NCBI RefSeq assembly: GCF_000504285.1
Contig: NZ_KI632511.1
Location: 2,353,372 to 2,417,371, forward strand
DNA length: 64,000 bases
DNA from: Actinospica robiniae DSM 44927
GTDB taxonomy: Bacteria > Actinomycetota > Actinomycetes > Streptomycetales > Catenulisporaceae
Reading direction: 5' to 3'
The position numbers and the translations under genes were made by a program. The notes below the pieces were generated by a model that ran no database searches, was not told the origin of the DNA, and saw only the letters and a program-made list of their open reading frames with translations. This document shows, piece by piece, positions 40,427 to 49,143 of the stretch. Each line of letters begins with the position of its first letter. Positions within the stretch are counted from its first letter, which is position 1.

Positions 40427-41776
40427 CTAGTGGCGCAGCAGCGGCGGGTTCGCCTCCTGGGCCAGCTGCAGGGCCTGCTGCGGGAACCACGCCCCCGCGG
40501 CCGGGTCGGTCAGGCCCCACAGCGGGTCGAACTGGCTCTGGCCCGCGGCGTCGGTCGGCCAGCCCGCCTGGGTGTAGGCGCTGTAGTCCCAGGCCCGCGC
40601 GCCGCCCGCGGCGTCGCACTGACCGTCGGACTGCCCCGGCGTCTTGACCCACAGGTACGCGTCGAGCAGCGGCACTCCGGTCTGCGTGGTCGGGCGCAGG
40701 CCCAGAGCGGAATTCGGGGGGTTGCACCAACTGCCCGAGGACAGCGACGAGATCACCGACGCCGACTGGTTGTAGGGCGCCGCCGCATACTCGGACATGG
40801 CGTTCGGGCCGTTGCCGTTGCGGCTGGTGTCGATCACGAAGTGCGTGCTCGAGACCGCGCCGTCCATGTTCGCCGCGTACCACTGCGTGGTCAGATCCCA
40901 GGTGCTGAAGTCGCCCTGCGTCGCCGGGTAGTACTGGCTGGCACAGTCGCCGGGGTTGTTGTAAGCCCAGTGCGACGGGTCGGTGACGATGGCGATGCAG
41001 TCCGAGATCCACTGGCCGTAGTCGGTCAGCTCGTTGTCGGGCTGGTAGTTCGAGACGTTGAGGTAGAAGCCCTGTGCCTGCTGCACATCGCCGAGCAGCA
41101 GCCGCTGCGTCATGGTGCCGACGGACTGCCACCCGCTGTGCGTGCCGTCGAGGTACACGCTCGTGTTCGGCTTGGCCTCGAGGGCGCTGACCGCGTAGTC
41201 GATCTCGGCGTACCGGTCGGCATCAGTGAACGGATACGAGCTCGAGCCGAAGCCGCCGCAGTTCGACGGCAGGTTGCCCAGCGCGTCCGGTTCCAGGATC
41301 ACCACGGCGTGCCCGTTGCCGACCCCCGCCGCGAACGCCGAGATCCAGGCCTCGTACGAAGCCGGGTCGAGCGCGCCGCCGGCCGAGTACTGCGCGCAGT
41401 CCCGGCCCGGGATGTCATAGGCGACCAGCACCGGGACGGCGCTCTCCAGCGTCGCCTCGGCCATGGTCTGGCGCACCTGCTGCCGGACCTGGTCGGGCGT
41501 GCCGCTGGTGAACCACACGGCTTGCGGGGTGGCCTCCATCTTGGTCAGCAGCGCCGCGTCGGCGACGTCGCCGGTCTTGGCCAGCTGGATGATCTGGCTC
41601 ACCGCCGCGGAGGTGGGCGGCGGCACGAACAGGCGCGCGTGCGTCGAGAGCGTGTGGTCGGCGGCGGACGCCTGGGCCGAGCCGGGTACGGCGCACAGGC
41701 CCGTCGCGGTCAGTGCGAGCGCGGCGAGCAGGGCCGGGCGGCGCGTGCGCGCCCGGTGGTGTGTGCGAAATGGCAA
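40427..41776 (-). CDS. Secreted GH6 cellulase/cellobiohydrolase
   Basis: A 449-residue extracellular GH6 enzyme (endoglucanase or cellobiohydrolase, inverting). The signal peptide covers residues 1-38. Both GH6 signatures are intact: VAYDIPGRDCAQYSAGG with catalytic Asp126, and VVILEPDALG with the acid Asp164. There is no carbohydrate-binding module, unlike most actinobacterial secreted cellulases. The start is TTG at 41776, supported by AGGAG 5 nt upstream. The promoter region holds a 17-bp palindrome containing GAAACTTTC. Confidence 0.94.
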   Translation of the reverse strand: MPFRTHHRARTRRPALLAALALTATGLCAVPGSAQASAADHTLSTHARLFVPPPTSAAVSQIIQLAKTGDVADAALLTKMEATPQAVWFTSGTPDQVRQQVRQTMAEATLESAVPVLVAYDIPGRDCAQYSAGGALDPASYEAWISAFAAGVGNGHAVVILEPDALGNLPSNCGGFGSSSYPFTDADRYAEIDYAVSALEAKPNTSVYLDGTHSGWQSVGTMTQRLLLGDVQQAQGFYLNVSNYQPDNELTDYGQWISDCIAIVTDPSHWAYNNPGDCASQYYPATQGDFSTWDLTTQWYAANMDGAVSSTHFVIDTSRNGNGPNAMSEYAAAPYNQSASVISSLSSGSWCNPPNSALGLRPTTQTGVPLLDAYLWVKTPGQSDGQCDAAGGARAWDYSAYTQAGWPTDAAGQSQFDPLWGLTDPAAGAWFPQQALQLAQEANPPLLRH

Positions 41777-41917
41777 CGCGACTCCTTGATTTCCCGTGCG
41801 GAGCGAACGAGACGATCCGTGACCCTACGGTTTCTCTGCGGGACGTCAACAGCCTGAGCCGGCCTCGGTCCGACCCGGTGGCCGGACCGGCCGCTTCGCG
41901 CGCGGCTTCAGCCAAGA

Positions 41918-41934
41918 GCGTGAAACTTTCACGC
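41918..41934. promoter_or_regulatory. Perfect 17-bp palindrome upstream of GH6
   Basis: GCGTGAAA-C-TTTCACGC is fully symmetric, 142 bp before the GH6 start and 37 bp before the LtrA start. Its core GAAACTTTC is shared with 51792-51800 and, with the centre base changed, 38301-38309. It has the form of a LacI-family operator. Confidence 0.65.
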
Positions 41935-41970
41935 GCCGCGCGGTCCGTGCGCCCGGGCATAATCAGGGGC

Positions 41971-43197
41971 GTGACGGAGTCCGATTCCCTCGAACTGACC
42001 GACGAGAGCGAGCCGGAATCGGCCGCCGGCGAGGCGGGCGTGGCGGCCGAGTCCGAGGACGGCGAGTCCTCCGGCCAACGGGTGAGCTGGGCCGAGTGCT
42101 TCTTCGACCTCGTGGTCGCGCTGGCCGTGACCGACGTCTCCCGGCAGATGCAGCTCGCCGCCGACTGGGGCGCGCTCGGCCGTTCGCTGCTGCTGCTCAT
42201 CCCGTTCTGGTGGGGCTGGGTCGGCACCGCGCTGCTGTTCAACGGCCTGCGGATCTCGCCGGTCCGCAAGCACGTGCTGCTGCTCGGGATCGCGCTCGGC
42301 GCGCTGCTCATGTCGACGTGCGTGAGCGGGGCGTACGGCGCGCGCGGCGTCTTCTTCGCCCTGTCGTACCTGTTCGTCAGGATCCTGCTGGGCGCGGCGA
42401 TGCGGGCCCGCGGCGTGTTCGGGGTGCGGCTCGACCCGTTCACCGTGAGCCTGTGCATCGGCGCGCCGCTCTACCTCGTCGGCGGCCTGACGCCGATGCC
42501 GTACCGGGTGTGGATCTGGCTGCTGGCGGCCGTCATCGAGATCGGCTCGACCGTCGTGCGCCCGCGCCGCTTCGCGCACATGCGCTGGGAGCCCGCGCAT
42601 CTGCCGGAGCGCTTCGGCCTGTTCGTGATCATCGTGCTGGGCGAGACGATCGCCACCATCGGCTCGCAGGCCGCCTCGCGCACGATGAGCCCGGCCGTGG
42701 TGGTGGCCGTCATCCTGGCGTTCCTGCTGGCCGCCGGACTGTGGTGGGCCTATTTCCCGATGGCGATGCCGGCGATCGAGTTCGCCATGCGCACCATGGT
42801 GATCCAGACCAAGATCGTCCGAGACGTCTTCAGCTACGGTCATCTCCTGCTGGCCGCCGGGGTGCTGCTGACGGCGGCGGGTTCGTCGGTGCTCGTCGCC
42901 GAACCGACGCAGCGGCCGCACGGCGTGCCGGCGTATCTGGCCGGCCTCGGCGTGGCGCTCTACATCCTCGCCTTCTGCCACAACCGGCACAAGATGTTCG
43001 GCGGCGTCGGCACGGTGCGCGCCGCCGCCACGGTGCTGGCCGGCCTCGGAACCCTGACCGCCCCGCTGCTGCCGGGCTGGGCGACGCTGGCCCTCAACGA
43101 CGCGATCCTGGTGGCGCTGCACCTGGTCGAGGGGTGGCGGTCGCGGACCGGCCGTCCGCTGCTCCTGCTGCCGTGGCCGAGGCACGACGAGGACTGA
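41971..43197 (+). CDS. Low temperature requirement protein A (LtrA) family membrane protein
   Basis: A 408-residue protein with an acidic N-terminal tail (about 1-35) and about ten to twelve membrane helices. LtrA family marks are VSWAECFFDLVVALAVTDVS near residue 38 and ERFGLFVIIVLGETIATIGS near 212. LtrA in Listeria is needed for growth in the cold; the biochemical function is unknown. GTG at 41971 with AGGGGC just before it. It is divergent from GH6, and a CATAAT box at 41958-41963 could be its -10. Confidence 0.85.
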   Translation: MTESDSLELTDESEPESAAGEAGVAAESEDGESSGQRVSWAECFFDLVVALAVTDVSRQMQLAADWGALGRSLLLLIPFWWGWVGTALLFNGLRISPVRKHVLLLGIALGALLMSTCVSGAYGARGVFFALSYLFVRILLGAAMRARGVFGVRLDPFTVSLCIGAPLYLVGGLTPMPYRVWIWLLAAVIEIGSTVVRPRRFAHMRWEPAHLPERFGLFVIIVLGETIATIGSQAASRTMSPAVVVAVILAFLLAAGLWWAYFPMAMPAIEFAMRTMVIQTKIVRDVFSYGHLLLAAGVLLTAAGSSVLVAEPTQRPHGVPAYLAGLGVALYILAFCHNRHKMFGGVGTVRAAATVLAGLGTLTAPLLPGWATLALNDAILVALHLVEGWRSRTGRPLLLLPWPRHDED

Positions 43198-43412
43198 AGG
43201 ACCGAACGGCGCAGTGCTACGCAGAACGGGGGAAGCCGAGGCGGCACGGCGCCGCGCGTCCGGTGAAGCATGATCGAACGGGGTTAGCATCGATCTCGCA
43301 TCGTCCGGCATCCGACGCAGCGTCGCGTCCACGGGCCGTTTCCCGCGCGTCTCGGCCCTTCCGGCCCGGGCAGCAGAGCCCTGCCATCACTTGGAACCCC
43401 CGAGGAGGAATC

Positions 43413-44525
43413 GTGGTCGCGACCGACCAGGCTGCCGCCGCATCCGAGACTCCCGCCGCCGCGGCCGCGCCGGCCGACTTCGCCCGGGCGCTGGCCGCCG
43501 GGCCGATCGTGCTCGACGGCGGGCTGTCCAACCAGCTCGAGGCGCAGGGTCAGGACCTGCGGGACGGGCTCTGGTCGGCCCGGCTGCTGGCCGACGACCC
43601 GGACCAGATCACCGCGGCGCACGCCGCGTACTTCGCCGCCGGCGCGCAGGTGGTGATCACCTCGAGCTACCAGGCGAGCTTCCCCGGCTTCGCGGCCCGC
43701 GGCATCGGCCGCGCGCAGGCCGCCGAGCTGCTGCGGCGCAGCGTGGAACTGGCCCGGCAGGCGCGGGGAGCGGCGGAGGAACGCGCGGCCGGGGCGGGCG
43801 AGGCGGCCCGCGGCCGGTGGGTGGCGGCCTCGGTCGGACCGTACGGCGCGGTGCTGGCCGACGGCTCGGAGTACCGCGGACGCTACGGGCTCTCGGTCGC
43901 CGAGCTCGAGGCCTTCCACGCGCCCCGGCTCGAGGCGCTGATCGAGGCCGGGCCGGATCTGCTGGCGCTGGAGACCATCCCGGACGCCGATGAGGCCAGG
44001 GCCCTGATGAACCTGGTGCGCGGCTCCGGCGTCCCGTGCTGGATCTCGTTCAGCGCGGTGGGCGCGTGCACCCGCGCCGGACAGGCCCTGAGCAACGCCT
44101 TCGCGCTCGCCGCCGACGTGGACGAGGTGGTGGCGGTGGGGGTGAACTGCTGCGTCCCGCAGGACGTGCGCGCGGCCGTGGAGATCGCCGGCTCGATCAC
44201 CGGCAAGCCGGTGGTGGCCTACCCCAACAGCGGCGAGGCCTGGGACGCCGAGGCGCGCGCCTGGCGCGAGGACCCGTCGTTCGACGCCGGCCTGGTCCGT
44301 GACTGGATCGCGGCCGGAGCGCGGCTGATCGGCGGCTGCTGCCGGGTCGGGCCAGAGGTCATCGCCGAGGTCGCCGAGGTGGTGCGCGGCGTGTCGCAGA
44401 GCTCGGATACCGCAGGGCGCGCGAGCGCGAGTACGAGCCCGACCACCGGCATCGGCACGGACGTCCCGCAGATCGTCGAGCGGAGCCGGGCCAAGTTCGC
44501 CCGACCCCGCGCGCCGCGCCGCTGA
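43413..44525 (+). CDS. mmuM: Homocysteine S-methyltransferase
   Basis: A 370-residue zinc enzyme that transfers a methyl group from S-methylmethionine or SAM to homocysteine, giving methionine. The N-terminal LDGGLSNQLEAQGQDL, SSYQASFPGF and the three zinc cysteines (GVNCC near residue 245, GGCCR near 309) are the family marks. The N terminus (1-25, Ala-rich) and the C-terminal ~35 residues are extra. GTG 43413 follows GAGGAGGAA. The 215 bp upstream hold no recognisable SAM or cobalamin riboswitch. Confidence 0.92.
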   Translation: MVATDQAAAASETPAAAAAPADFARALAAGPIVLDGGLSNQLEAQGQDLRDGLWSARLLADDPDQITAAHAAYFAAGAQVVITSSYQASFPGFAARGIGRAQAAELLRRSVELARQARGAAEERAAGAGEAARGRWVAASVGPYGAVLADGSEYRGRYGLSVAELEAFHAPRLEALIEAGPDLLALETIPDADEARALMNLVRGSGVPCWISFSAVGACTRAGQALSNAFALAADVDEVVAVGVNCCVPQDVRAAVEIAGSITGKPVVAYPNSGEAWDAEARAWREDPSFDAGLVRDWIAAGARLIGGCCRVGPEVIAEVAEVVRGVSQSSDTAGRASASTSPTTGIGTDVPQIVERSRAKFARPRAPRR

Positions 44526-44535
44526 ACGGCCCGTA

Positions 44536-45432
44536 TCAGGCTTCATCCATCCGGGTCAGAAAGCTCAGAATCGCCTCGGTCGCCGCCTGCGGCTGATCCT
44601 GCACCAGGAAGTGCTTCGCCCCCGCGATGGTCTGCCGCTCGACTTGGTCGGCGACCTGCGTGATCGAGGCATGGGAGAGGTCACCGAACCCCTTCTCGGC
44701 TGCGAGCGAGAGCACCGGGAGGGTGAGCGCTTGCACGGCGAGCTTCTCGCGATTGACTTTGGCATCGTCGAGCAGCGTCCGGTAAGACTTGAAGCTCGCC
44801 ACGAGGCCACCCGCCTCGTAAGTGCGCGCATATTCGTCGATATCGGCCGGGGTCAGCGCGTCCGGGTGCAGCGTGCCGCGGCGGTAGAAGTACTCGATGA
44901 ACGCTCGCTCGCGCCCGGCGACCAGCAGCTCGCTGATCCCTTCCGCCATGTTGAACCCCATGTGCCAACTGCCGCCGTGAGCCACGTCCATCGACGCTTC
45001 GAGGCCGAACCCCGGAACCGCGCTCTCGATGAAGGCGAGGTCGCGCACATCGGCCGGAAAGCTCGCCGCATAGGCGAAGCCCACCGGCCCGCCCATGTCC
45101 TGGACGACGAGGTGAACGCGGCCGAATCCCAGCGACCGCATCAGCTCGCGCAGGTCGGTTGCGACCGTCACCTTGTCGTAGCCGCCGACGGGACGCTCCG
45201 AATCGCCGTAGCCGCGCATGTCGGGCGCAACCACGGTGAACCGGGCCGCCAGCACCGGAATGACCTTGCGCCATGCGTACCAGGTCTCGGGCCAGCCGTG
45301 CAGGAGGAGCACCGGATCGCCGCTGCCGGCGATCACGTAGTGGAGCCGCACGCCATTGACCGTCGCATAGAGCGACGTCGCTCCATCCGGCATCGGCGCG
45401 CGCGTCCCGGGCCGACCGCTACCGGGCTGCAC
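44536..45432 (-). CDS. Alpha/beta hydrolase, epoxide hydrolase/haloacetate dehalogenase-like
   Basis: A protein of up to 298 residues with an alpha/beta hydrolase fold. LLLHGWPETWYAWRKVIP carries the oxyanion HGxP motif of epoxide hydrolases, VVQDMGGPVG has a nucleophile Asp (D in place of Ser), and the catalytic His is in GAKHFLVQDQP. An Asp nucleophile means an epoxide hydrolase or fluoroacetate dehalogenase type, not an esterase. The start is uncertain: GTG 45432 or ATG 45393 (MPDGATSLY); the second fits the family better. It is followed upstream by the repeat region. Confidence 0.85.
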   Translation of the reverse strand: MQPGSGRPGTRAPMPDGATSLYATVNGVRLHYVIAGSGDPVLLLHGWPETWYAWRKVIPVLAARFTVVAPDMRGYGDSERPVGGYDKVTVATDLRELMRSLGFGRVHLVVQDMGGPVGFAYAASFPADVRDLAFIESAVPGFGLEASMDVAHGGSWHMGFNMAEGISELLVAGRERAFIEYFYRRGTLHPDALTPADIDEYARTYEAGGLVASFKSYRTLLDDAKVNREKLAVQALTLPVLSLAAEKGFGDLSHASITQVADQVERQTIAGAKHFLVQDQPQAATEAILSFLTRMDEA

Positions 45433-45502
45433 GAGTAGTCCCGGACGACATCACCATCATGTCGCCGAGCCTACTGGGCATGGATGATCGACTGAGTGCC
45501 CG

Positions 45503-45883
45503 TGGGGCGTGGTGTCTTGTCGAGTCGGGATGGTCGTCTTGGTGTGAGCAGCCGCTTCGCGCCGCCCGGTTCTTCTGTCCACCCTGCCCACCCGTTGCGT
45601 TGGCGGGGTGGGCTGCGGTTTCAAGATCTCGCCTCCGGCGGGGCCCTTCCCTCGGGGAGGATGCCGGGTCTGTGGGGTGCTGGCGTGGCGGGGCGGGCTG
45701 AGGTTCGGGATGGTGAGGTTGCGGGGGCGTGCCCTCTCCTCGGCCGGTCCCCGGAGGCAATCAGGAACCTGCCGGGAGCTCAAGCGGCGGAGGTCTCCGT
45801 TGATGCTCGATCTTGCATCGCGCCGCTTGACCTCCCGGCAGGTTCCTGATCGGGCTTCGCCTGCCCGACCGAGGAGAGAGCAC
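45503..45883 (+). repeat. Inverted repeat element, copy A (~381 bp)
   Basis: This copy pairs with copy B in inverse orientation, with small indels. The right-hand ~150 bp is itself palindromic: a 30-nt arm at 45760-45789 matches the complement of 45821-45850 at 29 of 30 positions around a 31-nt loop, and CTCTCCTCGG-type arms lie outside it. The left ~230 bp is unique-sequence flank shared with copy B. Confidence 0.85.
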
Positions 45884-46180
45884 ACCTCCTGAGGACCGGT
45901 ACGAGCTGCGCTCAGGCCGGGTGCGGTGGCTCGGTCGCGCTTGATGTCGGATTCTGCATCGCCGTTCCGGGTCGCTCTTTTCTTTTCTACTTCTTCAACG
46001 CCGGGGAGTTCGCCCGAGTGCCCGGAAATCTCCAGAATTATTGCTTATCGAATGAAAGCCGGATTCACGACTTTTGTCAGTAGTGGCGTCTAGTATAGAA
46101 GCGTACGGGGATCGGGAGTTGTGACGGGGGGGGTGACGGGATGCCTGGGCATGTGGCATCAGGGGTGTGGCCGAAAGCGG

Positions 46181-46434
46181 TGCAGGATTTCCTCTCGGGA
46201 TGCGACCGGGCCACGCGGCCGTGCGCATCACGGGAGCACCGGGTGGATCCGACCAGGGCGATGCAGAATCCTTCCGCATCGAACACGGCCGGCCTGCGGG
46301 ATTCTGCCGCGAGATCTGCGATCGGGGTGGATCGCACGAGGGCCGTGCAGGATTTCACATCAGTCGCGACCCGGGCATCGGCGCCTTCGCGCGGATCGAG
46401 AATCGGATGTTCGGATCAGGGTGATGCAGAATCC
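46181..46434 (+). repeat. Tandem ~164-bp direct repeat with TGCAGRATYY boxes
   Basis: TGCAGGATTT occurs at 46181 and 46346 (165 bp apart) and TGCAGAATCCTTCCGCA at 46262 and 46425 (163 bp apart), giving two tandem units. An inverted GATGCAGAATCC is at 45949-45960 and a further inverted related box near 46298-46309. The repeats lie wholly in the spacer between copies A and B. Confidence 0.65.
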
Positions 46435-46508
46435 TTCCGCACTGAGCGCGACCGGGCCACGGGACAGGACTCGGCCCGAGCGCAGCTCAGACCCCTCCCC
46501 AGGGGGCG

Positions 46509-46866
46509 GGCTCTCTCCTCGGTCGGGCAGGCGAAGCCCGATCAGGAACCTGCCGGGAGGTCAAGCGGCGCCATGCAAGATCGAGCAGCGGAAACCACCG
46601 CCGCTTGACCTCCCGGCAGGTTCCTGATTGCCTCCGGGGACCGACCGAGGAGAGAGCACGCCCCCGCAACCCCAGCCCGCCCTCCCAACGACAGCACCCA
46701 CACGAACCCGGCATTCTCTCCGAGGGAAGGGCCTGCCAGCGGCGCTTTTCGTCTTGAAACCGCAGCTCGCCCTGCCAGCGCAACGGGTGGACAGAAGAAC
46801 CGGGCGACGCGAAGCGGCCGCCCGCGCCCCGACGACCACTTGACCCGACAAGCCACCACGCCCCAC
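46509..46866 (-). repeat. Inverted repeat element, copy B (~358 bp)
   Basis: This is the reverse-complement partner of copy A. Its hairpin arms (46541-46570 and 46599-46628) are perfectly complementary over 30 bp around a 28-nt loop that keeps the sequence GCTCGATCTTGCAT (on the minus strand) of copy A's loop. The flank continues to about 46866. Confidence 0.85.
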
Positions 46867-47018
46867 CAGCACGCAGCGGAATAAGGGCATCCCGGCGCCT
46901 GTCCTGACGAACGCTGGGACCGATTTCTTATGCAGCGAATTTCCGGATCGGGACACTAACCTGCCGAAGACGGGCGTGCCGCGGACTGGTGCGAGATCAT
47001 GCACGACGGTTCCAGTCC

Positions 47019-47738
47019 TCAGGCGAAGACGTTGTCCAGCCAGCCCTGCCAGGCCGCGGTCGCCGCGGCCGCGTCGGCCTCTGGCGCGAAAAGGTGGTGC
47101 GCCGCGTCGACGGTGCCGCCGAAGGCCTCCCGGCCGTAGAAGCGGTAAAGCGAGTCGGGACTGCGCAATCCGACGAAATGCGGGCTCAGATAATCGAGCT
47201 CGGATTCGATCCAGCCGTAGCCTGGGATCTCCAGCGCGACCGCGTCGCCGACCGCGCTCGACTCGGTCAGCCCCAGCGCGGTCTTGAGCAGGCCGGTGGC
47301 GCCGGGCTCGGCCGAGGCCTTCGGCCCGGAGACGGCGAGGTAGGCGACCGGCCGGCCGGCGAAGAACTCCAGGTACTGCCCGAGGCTGTGCAGATAGAAG
47401 TCGGTGTGCGCGCCGATCCCGTCGTACTGGTCCTGCCAGTCGTCCTGCATCAGCACGCCGCTGTGGACGTAGCGCAGCACGGCGGTACCGCCGTCCCGGC
47501 CCTCGATGAGATAGTCGAGCGCGTTGAAGAACTCGTCCGGCCCCTCCACCCGGATGCCCACGTGCTCCGGCGGCGTCCAGACCTTGACCTTGGGATCCTC
47601 CGGCCCCAGCCCGCCGACCGCGGGCGAGGACTCGACCGGGAACATCCATGCGGCGGTCTCGCGCGTCACCGCGGCGAAGACCTGCTCGGGCGTGGCCGGC
47701 AGCACCACTTCGCGGCGCACTTCGAACTGCTGGGACAT
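47019..47738 (-). CDS. SRPBCC (START/AHSA1-like) domain protein
   Basis: A 239-residue protein with a helix-grip (SRPBCC) fold, whose N terminus (VRREVVLPATPEQVFAAVTR, then ETAAWMFPVE) resembles AHSA1-type ligand-binding proteins. The C-terminal part (about 150-239) is also SRPBCC-like (a second hydrophobic half). Function unknown; such proteins bind hydrophobic ligands. ATG 47738 follows GAGGAG by 6 nt. It lies 2 bp after the ArsR stop, a common ArsR-AHSA1 operon. Confidence 0.85.
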   Translation of the reverse strand: MSQQFEVRREVVLPATPEQVFAAVTRETAAWMFPVESSPAVGGLGPEDPKVKVWTPPEHVGIRVEGPDEFFNALDYLIEGRDGGTAVLRYVHSGVLMQDDWQDQYDGIGAHTDFYLHSLGQYLEFFAGRPVAYLAVSGPKASAEPGATGLLKTALGLTESSAVGDAVALEIPGYGWIESELDYLSPHFVGLRSPDSLYRFYGREAFGGTVDAAHHLFAPEADAAAATAAWQGWLDNVFA

Positions 47739-47740
47739 GC

Positions 47741-48361
47741 TCACTCCTCGAGGGTCGCGGCGGACGGGGAGGGTTCCGACGGGGCGGGATTAAGGCTCGG
47801 ATGCAAAGCTACGACGATCCGGTGCTTGCGGCCGCCCGGCGCGCCCTCGTCGTGGTAGCGCGCCACCAGTTCGCGCACGGCGGTGCCCAGCTCGTCGGCG
47901 AAGGCGGCGCGGTCGGCGGCGCCGGCGAAGCGCACCTCACCGTCGATGGCGAACGTGGCCAGCGGCTTGCCGGCCTTGTGCGCCCCCCGCACCAGCTCGC
48001 CCACCTCCCGCAGCAGCCGCGCGGCCAGCGCGAGCAGCCACCGGGCGGAGAGCTGGTCGGGCGAGCGCGACGGGTCGGGCGCCAGCTCCGCCAGGGCCGC
48101 CGGCGAGATCACGAATGACGGCGCGCTCGCCCGCAGCACCCGCTCCACCATGTTCCCGCGGCGGCGCTCCTCGACCAGCTCGACCAGCCCGTGCTCCTCC
48201 AGGTCGCGCAGGTGGTAATTGGCCTTCTGCCTGGTCAGCCCCACCCTCTTGGCCACCGTGCTGGCCGAGCCCGGCTCGGCCAGCGCGGCCAGCAGCCGGG
48301 AACGGACCGGATCGAGCGCGCTGCAGGCGGCCTCGGGCTCGTCGATGACGGCGATCTCCAT
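47741..48361 (-). CDS. ArsR family transcriptional regulator
   Basis: A 206-residue winged-helix regulator: DPVRSRLLAALAEPGSASTV, KRVGLTRQKANYHLRDLEEH and GLVELVEERRRGNMVERVLR (residues about 15-75) are the ArsR HTH_20 domain. The C-terminal half (about 90-190) is a helical sensor of unknown ligand with no metal-binding Cys. ATG 48361 has AGGGGCC just before it. It is co-transcribed with the downstream SRPBCC gene, which it probably controls together with itself. Confidence 0.85.
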   Translation of the reverse strand: MEIAVIDEPEAACSALDPVRSRLLAALAEPGSASTVAKRVGLTRQKANYHLRDLEEHGLVELVEERRRGNMVERVLRASAPSFVISPAALAELAPDPSRSPDQLSARWLLALAARLLREVGELVRGAHKAGKPLATFAIDGEVRFAGAADRAAFADELGTAVRELVARYHDEGAPGGRKHRIVVALHPSLNPAPSEPSPSAATLEE

Positions 48362-48543
48362 GGCCCCTATTCTGCTCTCGCCGCGCCGGAGCCCGCGTCT
48401 TCGCGCCGGGGCGATTGAACCTTTCTTCCGCGCGCCCCGTTCCCACCTGTGTGAGCACACGCGGGAGTGCGGGAACCGCCTTCGCCGCCGCCGCCCCGGT
48501 TACTATGGTCGAGCCTTCAGACCCCCGGACCGGAGCGGAGCTG

Positions 48544-49143
48544 GTGAAGCGCTCATTCGGAGCACGTGCGTCCGCCGCCGAGGACGGCCCGTCCGGCGCG
48601 CCCGGAAACGACGGGCGGGCGGACGAGGCGCGGCTGCGTGCCCTGCACGACCAGTACTCCGGCCAGCTCTTCGGCTACGTGCTGCGCCAGACGCACGGCG
48701 ATCGGCAGGCGGCCGAGGACATCGTGCAGGAGACGCTGCTGCGGGCCTGGACCCATCCGGACGCGCTGGACCCGGCCAAGGGCTCGGTGCGGGCCTGGCT
48801 GTTCGCGGTCGCACGCAACCTCGTGATCGACGCGGCGCGGGCCCGGCAGGCGCGGCCGCGCGAGGTCGCGGCGGAGCGGCTCGGCGAGGACTGGGCGGCC
48901 TCGGTGCCGGACCCGGGCGAGGACGCGTTCGAGCGCAGCCTGAACGCGCTGCAGGTGGCGGAGGTGCTCGAGCAGCTCAGCCCGGAGCACCGGTCGGTGC
49001 TGGTGGAGACCTACTATCGGGGGGCGACGGTGGCGGAGGCGGCCAAGACGCTCGGTGTGCCCCCGGGGACCGTGAAGTCCCGCACGTACTACGCGCTGCG
49101 CGCGCTGCGGTCGGCCTGTGCGGAAAGGGGGCTGACGCGATGA
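48544..49143 (+). CDS. ECF-type RNA polymerase sigma factor
   Basis: A 199-residue group IV sigma factor: region 2 (about 25-95; HDQYSGQLFGYVLRQTHGDR, then AEDIVQETLLRAW) and region 4 (about 125-185; LEQLSPEHRSVLVETYYRGA, then TVAEAAKTLGVPPGTVKSRT). It belongs to the SigK/SigL-like ECF group paired with zinc-finger anti-sigma proteins. GTG 48544 with GGAGC 4 nt upstream fits better than the ATG at 48505. GGGAAC at 48471 is -35-like, but no -10 at ECF spacing follows, so autoregulation is uncertain. It overlaps the anti-sigma gene by 4 bp. Confidence 0.9.
   Translation: MKRSFGARASAAEDGPSGAPGNDGRADEARLRALHDQYSGQLFGYVLRQTHGDRQAAEDIVQETLLRAWTHPDALDPAKGSVRAWLFAVARNLVIDAARARQARPREVAAERLGEDWAASVPDPGEDAFERSLNALQVAEVLEQLSPEHRSVLVETYYRGATVAEAAKTLGVPPGTVKSRTYYALRALRSACAERGLTR

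Larger units (their letters stand above)
45433..47018. other. 1.6-kb non-coding, repeat-rich region
   Basis: No plausible gene lies between the hydrolase and SRPBCC genes: open frames here are low-complexity, lack ribosome sites and run across repeats. The stretch consists of inverted copy A (45503-45883), a spacer with a relatively AT-rich part at about 45970-46110 and tandem repeats, and copy B (46509-46866). It has the shape of a small composite mobile or structural element without a transposase. Confidence 0.8.

Noticed and set aside
43198-43412. SAM or cobalamin riboswitch upstream of homocysteine methyltransferase
   Set aside because: No conserved boxes or paired helices of these classes could be found in the 215 bp.
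46141-46627. Open frames in the spacer of the repeat region, up to 168 codons
   Set aside because: They run across tandem repeats and hairpin arms, lack ribosome sites and have no recognisable protein features.
46561-47649. 362-codon minus-strand frame covering repeat B and the SRPBCC gene
   Set aside because: It is out of frame with the SRPBCC protein and ends inside the hairpin element.
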